Shown here piece after piece: positions 58,092 to 64,000 of a stretch of DNA of 64,000 nt; within the stretch, counting starts at the first letter, position 1; every line of letters begins with the position of its first letter. The stretch covers positions 76,861,495-76,925,494 of the forward strand of contig CP141127.1 of assembly GCA_035236585.1 (NCBI GenBank), in the 5' to 3' direction. Source of the stretch: Warburgia ugandensis. Taxonomy: Eukaryota; Streptophyta; Magnoliopsida; Canellales; Canellaceae. Position numbers and translations under genes: made by a program. The notes beneath the pieces are model-generated. The model was not told the origin of the DNA and did not search any database. It was given only the letters and a program-made list of their open reading frames with translations.

Positions 58092-61000
58092 TATAACACT
58101 CCAAGTTTTTATAAACCTTTTAAATACTAATAAATATAGAAATAAGAAATATAGTCAGGATCCCTGATATAAAAAAGGTTTTATCTACTAATATATCAAA
58201 CATATTCTTTTAAAAAATCCGTTGATGTTATACCCTACTCAAAAACATCACCAAAACAATTGCAAAATTTATATACATATGTTGCAATAAATTTAAATCA
58301 AATCCAATGTAAAAAAACAAAGGCACCTTCATTGTTAACAACCACTATCAAGAATACATAATAATATGGCCCAAGATCTATCCATCATAATATTCTACCA
58401 TATTCAGTAACATGTCTACAATATATATATATATATATAAGTATCATAAACAAACTTAATGATGCATATGTACAGCCCATATATATATACACCTAAAACA
58501 AAGTCTATTCAATCACTCACATCAGACTATCTGTGAGAAAAGATCAGGATGGTCCCCACTACTATCATTTTCCTTCCACGCTTTTGCCTTTCCTACTGTC
58601 ACGCTCAATCTTTAGGCATTGCAAAATAGAGCAATGCCTTAGCAAACTATTGCTTGTGTAGGTACATAGACATTTAATGTAATGATATTATAACATAAAA
58701 AGAATAACCTAGCAAGAACTGATATAAGTATAAATCACAATATCCATGAAATACAATACTATAAATTATGTCAATATGAGTAAGAATTTATCATGTATAA
58801 TAAAAGATGGATCTTATGATATAAAGCATGATCTAATAAAAGCTCACATGAACATAATGTCAACAAGTGGTGCACCCAAGATATATGGGTACCATGAGTG
58901 TCCCATACACTCGTACAACAGGTCATGAGTACTCATACCAATCCTCTGAGTGTCGTCACACCCAGGCTCAAAATAATATTTAAATGCTCATCATGCATAC
59001 ACATAGAATAAGAGTATGGATCATCATGCAGTGGTGGTAACCATACTCCCAGGTCTCCTGACTACCACTCCCTGTCGACACTGTAACGAGAGACTTGTTA
59101 TCCGTCCGCATGGGTGGGATTGGACCTCTAGTGTGGATTACCCATGATACCAACCCCTATCGAGTGCCATTTGTGGGTAGGTGTCTATTACCCATAAATT
59201 CAGAGCGTGGGTGGCCGGCCCTAATCCCTCTTAGAATGACATCCATCGAGTGAAAGCACCAGTCATAAATCACAAAATATGAAAATCACATATCTCATAA
59301 AACCAGGAGCACTTGTGGCTCACCATCCCAAGGCGTTACCCCTCGTCATTGCGTTAGCCTCTCAAGGACCAGCCACCTAGCCTCCACCACCAATTCCATG
59401 AAAATCATCCAATGTTAGTGATGCAATAAAGAAAAGGTGTTTACAATGCATTAATACTGAGTATATAAGATCCGCAGGTATCAAAACTCAATAAGAACAA
59501 TAATAAAAACTCCCCAACACATTATCAAAATCTCATGTCTATGATAACAAAATAAATTAGAAATCATAAAAGAACATATGAAATAATCAATGCTACGACA
59601 ATCCCATTAATCAACATGCCATGATAATGCAAGATTTTAGAAAATCAATATGCAACGTTAAATGTTATCACCTACCCCAATAAGAGAAACAACCAAATCA
59701 GGAGCGAAATCCTTTCAGCCTGTGCTCTGATGTACCTTTCAATACCACAATACTATTCTTCATCATTCATTTCTATCAATTTAATCCATTAAAAGTTTTT
59801 CTCATAAGTTGTGTCAATTTATATGTCTAATTGTTCAACGATCCTCTGATCTGTGGTTTATATCGTCTGATTTATCTTTATAAAAATTAGTTTCTATACC
59901 ATCAATTACTCATCTACTTTATTGATCATCGATCATAGTTGTAATTTGCTAATTTAACGTCTCTGGATCATTAATTGCTTAATTCATTCCATCTCAATGG
60001 AAATTAGGGAGATCCAATTGTTGGATCATTCTTAATAGTCTTGATTTATGATTTGATTACTAATTCCTATCTTAAACATCAAAATCAATTCAATTTCATG
60101 CTATTTCAGTGTATATCTATGATTTATATCTTGATCTGATGGTCACATCACTCCCTGATCGACAACTTCTAAATCTATAGTAAGATCAATGGTTTAGATC
60201 AATTTCTAGGTGAATATACATGATCTGATCATTAGATCCATTAATTCATCCCTTGGATTATATAATTGTCCAATTTCTAGGGCCTGATCATCCCCTGATT
60301 GGCCCAATCTAAGTAATTGGACAACATTTCATGAATTTGATTTGACTAGATGTGATTAGATCCAGATTCTGATGCTAAAATAATGTCTGCGTTGTCTAGA
60401 CTATTCCATTAGAAGTTTTAGATAAAAAATTGGGCTTATATAGGCTCCACGATTGCAAAATGAACATTTTAGTTCATTTTTTAATGGTCTGGATCAAAAT
60501 CTAAGCCGAATTCCATTTAAAACAGTGGTCCTTGGGACACCATGCATCGAGAATGCACTGTGTGCATCTCGGTGGCCAAGATGCTCTCGCATGCATCTCG
60601 ATTACAGGATGCTCGGGTGTCCCGTCTAAATAGAGACTGCCTGCCGGTGTCATTCATATGTGTGCGTTCGCATATGCGGTCCTCTGTGCTGCACATTTTC
60701 ATTTGAGTGTCACATTGATGTGTCCTAGGCATGACGTTAATTGGGGATGATTTGCCTGGGCAGTCTAATATGTTTTTCCTCAATTGAAGTTGCAGATGAC
60801 CCAATTTTTGTTCTGTTTTGGATGTTCCTATGGTTTTGAGGATTTCTAAAACCAATGGATAGCTTAGATCATCCATCTAAGTTGTCCTTAATGTGGGTTT
60901 TCTACTGTGTCACAGTTTTTCCTAGATTAAACCCTACCTGCCTGAAAGTTTCTAATCTAGGTGCTAAGAATGATAAAGGACAATGAAAGGGAGATAATGG

Positions 61001-61584
61001 AAGGGAAAAAAAGAAAGAAAGAAACTGAATCTTACTTTTCAGATTGGTGGAAAATTCGATCTTAATGTTTTTACCTAAGATGGAGAGGTGAAAAGAAAAG
61101 ATACGACCACGATGATCTTCTGGCGATCTATTGCTGCAACACTGTGGAAGAAGGTAAGATCCATTTGTGGTTTTGAACACAGTTAAATTTGATCACAACT
61201 GATTTTGGAGAAGGAGGAGAATCGAAGGAGAAGAAGATGAATAGTTCCTAGGAATGGGGGTGTTTTTGCCTTAAATTTAGTTGTAGGTGGGAGACATTAT
61301 GATTTCTCTTGTAATTTTTATATTGCCAAATCCATTTTAAACTATCTAAATTCTATAATGCACTATGGGGCCCACATGTCAAATGACAAATTTGCCCTTT
61401 TATAAAATAATTGGGCAAAATTTTCACCTGAACTCTGATTTGGGCATTCTTAGTGTCATTGAATTCTATTTTTCAAGCATAATCCAAATATTGATGTTTT
61501 AACCCTCAATTCAATTTACAATATTTATAATTTTAGAAATTCCCTTTATTATTAAACATTAAAATAAAATTCAAGGATATTACA
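58092..61584 (-). repeat. 5' LTR of the gypsy element
   Basis: 3493 bases aligned with 47039-50484. The plus-strand left edge is TATAACACT (TG end lost), the right edge GGATATTACA. Stem-loop at 58614-58639 and an (AT)n run at about 58421-58439. Frames inside (58746-58928, 60517-60876, 60902-61180) are LTR sequence. Confidence 0.9.
58614..58639 (-). other. LTR stem-loop
   Basis: AGGCATTGC and GCAATGCCT form a perfect nine-base stem, 522 bases before the LTR end, the same offset as in the nested LTR at 53346. Confidence 0.55.
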
Positions 61585-63480
61585 TGTCCTCGCATGAGAA
61601 TATTGCAACTGATTCAGGTGCTTATGAGTTTAACTTTAAAATCACACACCTTATGAGCAACTTGCGATATAGAAGGAGTTTGCTACTTTGGAATAGAGGG
61701 ATTTCATAGTTCAATAGTATTTGAAATATTTTGCAGGTTTAGAAGGGTTGCTCCTACCCTCGTTCCCACAAATTGGGAGGTGGTAGATTAATTTGTGGAT
61801 GGCTTGACACCTGGATTGAGGAACTAGGTGTTTATAGCACATTCTACTTTGATGGCAGAGGCAGCAGTAGGGGCCTCTACGTTAGAGAAAGATTTTCTCA
61901 GGATCAGGATGATTATAGGGGCTCAGACAAGGATATCCAAAGTAAACCTTGTAAGGACAAGAGAACCTTTTTATTGATGCAGGAATAGAGGCCATTGAGC
62001 TAGCACAATTGAGTAGGTCGAGTAGGGATGCGAACAAGAGGTATACTACTTGTAAGGGTAGGCACCCTGGACACCCTGAACAATCAGTAGTATCAGCCTG
62101 AACAATCAGTAGTATTAGCAACCACCATTATAGAGACAATCGTTTAGATGCTTTGGTTGTGGAGAGACTGAGAATTTCTTTAAAGACTATCCCAGACAAT
62201 AGTGAGTCAGATTGGTTGACATTGTGAGCAAGGCAAAGATGGCCCACATTGGTAGTGATTTGTTTTTGACATTCGTTGAAGGTAGATATAGGCCTCAAAC
62301 TAGGTGGTGGGAAGTATTTTCCTAATTGCTATAGGCATGTTAGGATCCTGTTTGATCCAGGATTCAATCATTCTTTCATTTTATTTGTGGGCATCTTAAT
62401 GGACATGCCTATATATGTGTTATCCTTTCAGTTGGATATTATGACTCTAGTGGAAGAGTTATTTGAGGGTAGTGAGTACCTTCAGGAGATACTTGTGGAC
62501 ATAGCAAACGAGAAGATAGATGTTGATGTCATCCTACTCTATATGATTGATTACATTGTCATCTTAGGGATAGATTGGTTGGATACTTAGTGAGTGACAA
62601 TAGAGTGCGGTAAGAAGAAAGTTACTTCTAATGTACCTGAACAACTAGTGACCTCGTTCTTATGTAGGTAGGGCATCACTAAGGTTTATATTATCCCTCC
62701 CATGTAGGTAGCATGGTACTTTTCTAGAGGGTGTCATCTTCCTCACTTGTATGATGGTGGAGGAGATTGATCGCACTATGGACTTGATACCAGGTGCAAC
62801 ACCCATCCCTAGATTGTCATACAAGATGGTCCTAGGTGAGTTGGAGGAGCTCCAACTACAAGAGTTACTTGATAAGCGATTAACAAACCTAGTGGGTCAT
62901 CATAGAGTGTATTAGTCTCTTCATGAGAAAGTGAGACATATCCTTATTGCTATGCATAGATTATCTCTTGTTAGATAGCACCATAGTGGAGAATCGATAT
63001 TCTTTATCGTGTATTGATTATCTATTTGATCAAATTTGGATATTGTAAATGTTACAATATTGATCTAATGTTAGGTTACCACCATCTGAGAATTTGGGGG
63101 AAGACATCTTTAAGATGGTTTTTATGACTCCTTATGATTACTACAAGATTGATTTTTTTTTATATGTTATTTGGATGTTTCAAGATTGTGTTAGTGGATG
63201 ACATTCTCATATACTCCACAACTAGAGGAGAGCACAAAGAATCCTTGTGCATTATTTTGAGTATCTTATCACTTGTTTGCGAATATCTGTTAGTGTGGGC
63301 TATGGGCGGAGCAAGTGAATTTCCTTGACCACGATACCTTGATTGACAAAGAGGCAATTTATTAAGATTGTGATAGGCTAGAATTAGCCCAAATTGGTGA
63401 CTGAGGTTCATAGTTTCTTTAGTCTTGTGAACTATTATTACTAGGCTATTGAGTTCTCCAGGATAGTAGTGGTATGTATG
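61585..63480 (+). pseudogene. Ty3/gypsy gag-pol fragment, opposite strand
   Basis: Plus-strand translation gives a gag zinc knuckle CFGCGETENFFKDY near 62140-62180 (His and last Cys altered to Asn and Tyr), protease ILFDPGFNHSFI near 62345 and IDYIVILGIDWLDT near 62550-62590, reverse transcriptase TMDLIPGATPIP near 62775, LDKRLTNLVGHH near 62870, VLVDDILIYS near 63190 with both Asp residues kept, and VTEVHSFFSLVNYY near 63400-63435. The stretch between LDKR and VDD is far too short and scrambled, so part of the polymerase is deleted. No LTRs found. Confidence 0.8.
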
Positions 63481-63720
63481 TTATTTTTATAATACATATA
63501 TAAACTTGATTTCTCACTCATTGAGAGCTATGATAGTGATGTGTGTTGTGTATGAGATTATTTTCTTATGTGTAATCAAAATTTGTTTTACGATTTATAC
63601 TTATGAGTAGCCAATGTGGGCGGCCGATGAGGGTGAGTGCGAGAGGTACTAGTAGGCTCTTAGGTGGTGAGCTTCAAGGTGGCATGCTTCTAAGTGCTCG
63701 AAGTATGATCATGCTATGGA
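63481..63720. other. Unassigned stretch
   Basis: No gene recognised; may be LTR-derived. Confidence 0.3.
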
Positions 63721-63856
63721 CTAATTTTGATTGGCATAGATTTTCTATTAGTGAGTTGATATGCTTTGATCTTGATTAACATAGAATGCCTATTGGTGAG
63801 CTGATGTGTTCTAATTTTGATTGGCATATATTTTCCTGTTGGTGAATTGAGATGCT
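63721..63856. repeat. 45-bp tandem repeat, three units
   Basis: Units start at 63721, 63766 and 63811 with the pattern TTTTGATTGGCATAGA-TATTGGTGAGTTGATRTG. The middle unit is the most diverged. Confidence 0.8.
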
Positions 63857-64000
63857 CTATCACTTAATAGCTAATTCGTACATACTAATATATGGTTATT
63901 CCTTTATATGGATACATGACAGTCTTACTTGTACTAATATTGTACATAGATGAATTTGATCCTTGGAGTGTTCTAATACACTAGTTGTGTCACTAGAATT

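Larger units (their letters stand above)
47039..61584 (-). mobile_element. Ty3/gypsy LTR retrotransposon, complete structure, inactive
   Basis: Full LTR-PBS-gag-pol-PPT-LTR layout on the minus strand: 5' LTR 58092-61584, primer binding site 58074-58089, gag start 57955, protease, reverse transcriptase, RNase H, integrase, polypurine tract 50485-50499, 3' LTR 47039-50484. The domain order (integrase last) and the FEILWRIG...NVFHVSML type C-terminus place it in Ty3/gypsy, probably the chromovirus Tekay/Del group (inference). It is inactive: many stops, altered catalytic residues, a 305-bp duplication in pol and a solo LTR inserted in integrase (51198-53893). The two LTRs clearly differ by many substitutions and indels, so insertion is old. 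Flanks CCTCT and TGTCC do not match, so the target duplication is lost or the ends were rearranged. Confidence 0.9.

Noticed and set aside
47034-61589. Target-site duplication for the complete gypsy element
   Set aside because: Flanks are CCTCT and TGTCC; a nearby CCTC is offset and probably chance.

Overview
The window is plant nuclear DNA, almost certainly from a flowering plant. It is AT-rich, has spliced gene structure with GT-AG introns, long (GA)n/(CT)n/(AT)n microsatellites, and is dominated by nested LTR retrotransposons with decayed LINEs, small foldback elements and elements with long terminal inverted repeats. I cannot name the species from the sequence. Nothing prokaryotic is present.

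Only one intact host gene is visible: a three-exon WRKY transcription factor on the minus strand (join of 18167-18326, 18476-18601 and 18827-19467; 308 codons). It is a group IId (calmodulin-binding, zinc-cluster) WRKY with an intact WRKYGQK domain. Its second and third exons are too short to stand out as open frames and were found by splicing. Its 5' flank carries two W-box sites and a 382-bp foldback element. A second 382-bp copy of that element lies at 33.05 kb.

Layout. 1-9.5 kb: a minus-strand LINE whose coding remnants are split by about 6.8 kb of LTR-derived DNA. 9.6-13 kb: a tandem duplication, a field of short hairpin repeats (11.4-11.85 kb) and four copies of a 201-bp tandem repeat. 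13-17.9 kb: low-copy-looking intergenic DNA with small inverted and tandem repeats. 18.2-20.2 kb: the WRKY gene and its 5' flank. 20.4-21.8 kb: opposed LINE RNase H remnants. 22.46-28.1 kb: a plus-strand LTR interrupted by a minus-strand LTR. 28.1-31.2 kb: unassigned. 31.2-32.5 and 41.1-42.6 kb: two elements with roughly 300-bp terminal inverted repeats, Mutator-like in form. 34.2-41 kb: a plus-strand Ty1/copia remnant split by a clean 3.2-kb solo LTR. 43-47 kb: a minisatellite, a truncated LTR and microsatellites. 47.04-61.58 kb: a complete but inactive minus-strand Ty3/gypsy element with 3.45-kb LTRs, itself split by a 2.7-kb solo LTR. 61.6-63.5 kb: a plus-strand gypsy fragment, then a 45-bp tandem repeat.

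Most of the LTRs belong to one related set with long LTRs (2.7-3.5 kb). They begin near TGTAAYRACYC and end near GRGTYRTTACA. At least five carry a stem-loop 390-560 bases before the LTR end, and its sequence changes while its pairing is kept. That conserved hairpin, the nested-insertion record, and the W-box at the edge of the foldback element near the WRKY gene are the observations most worth following up.
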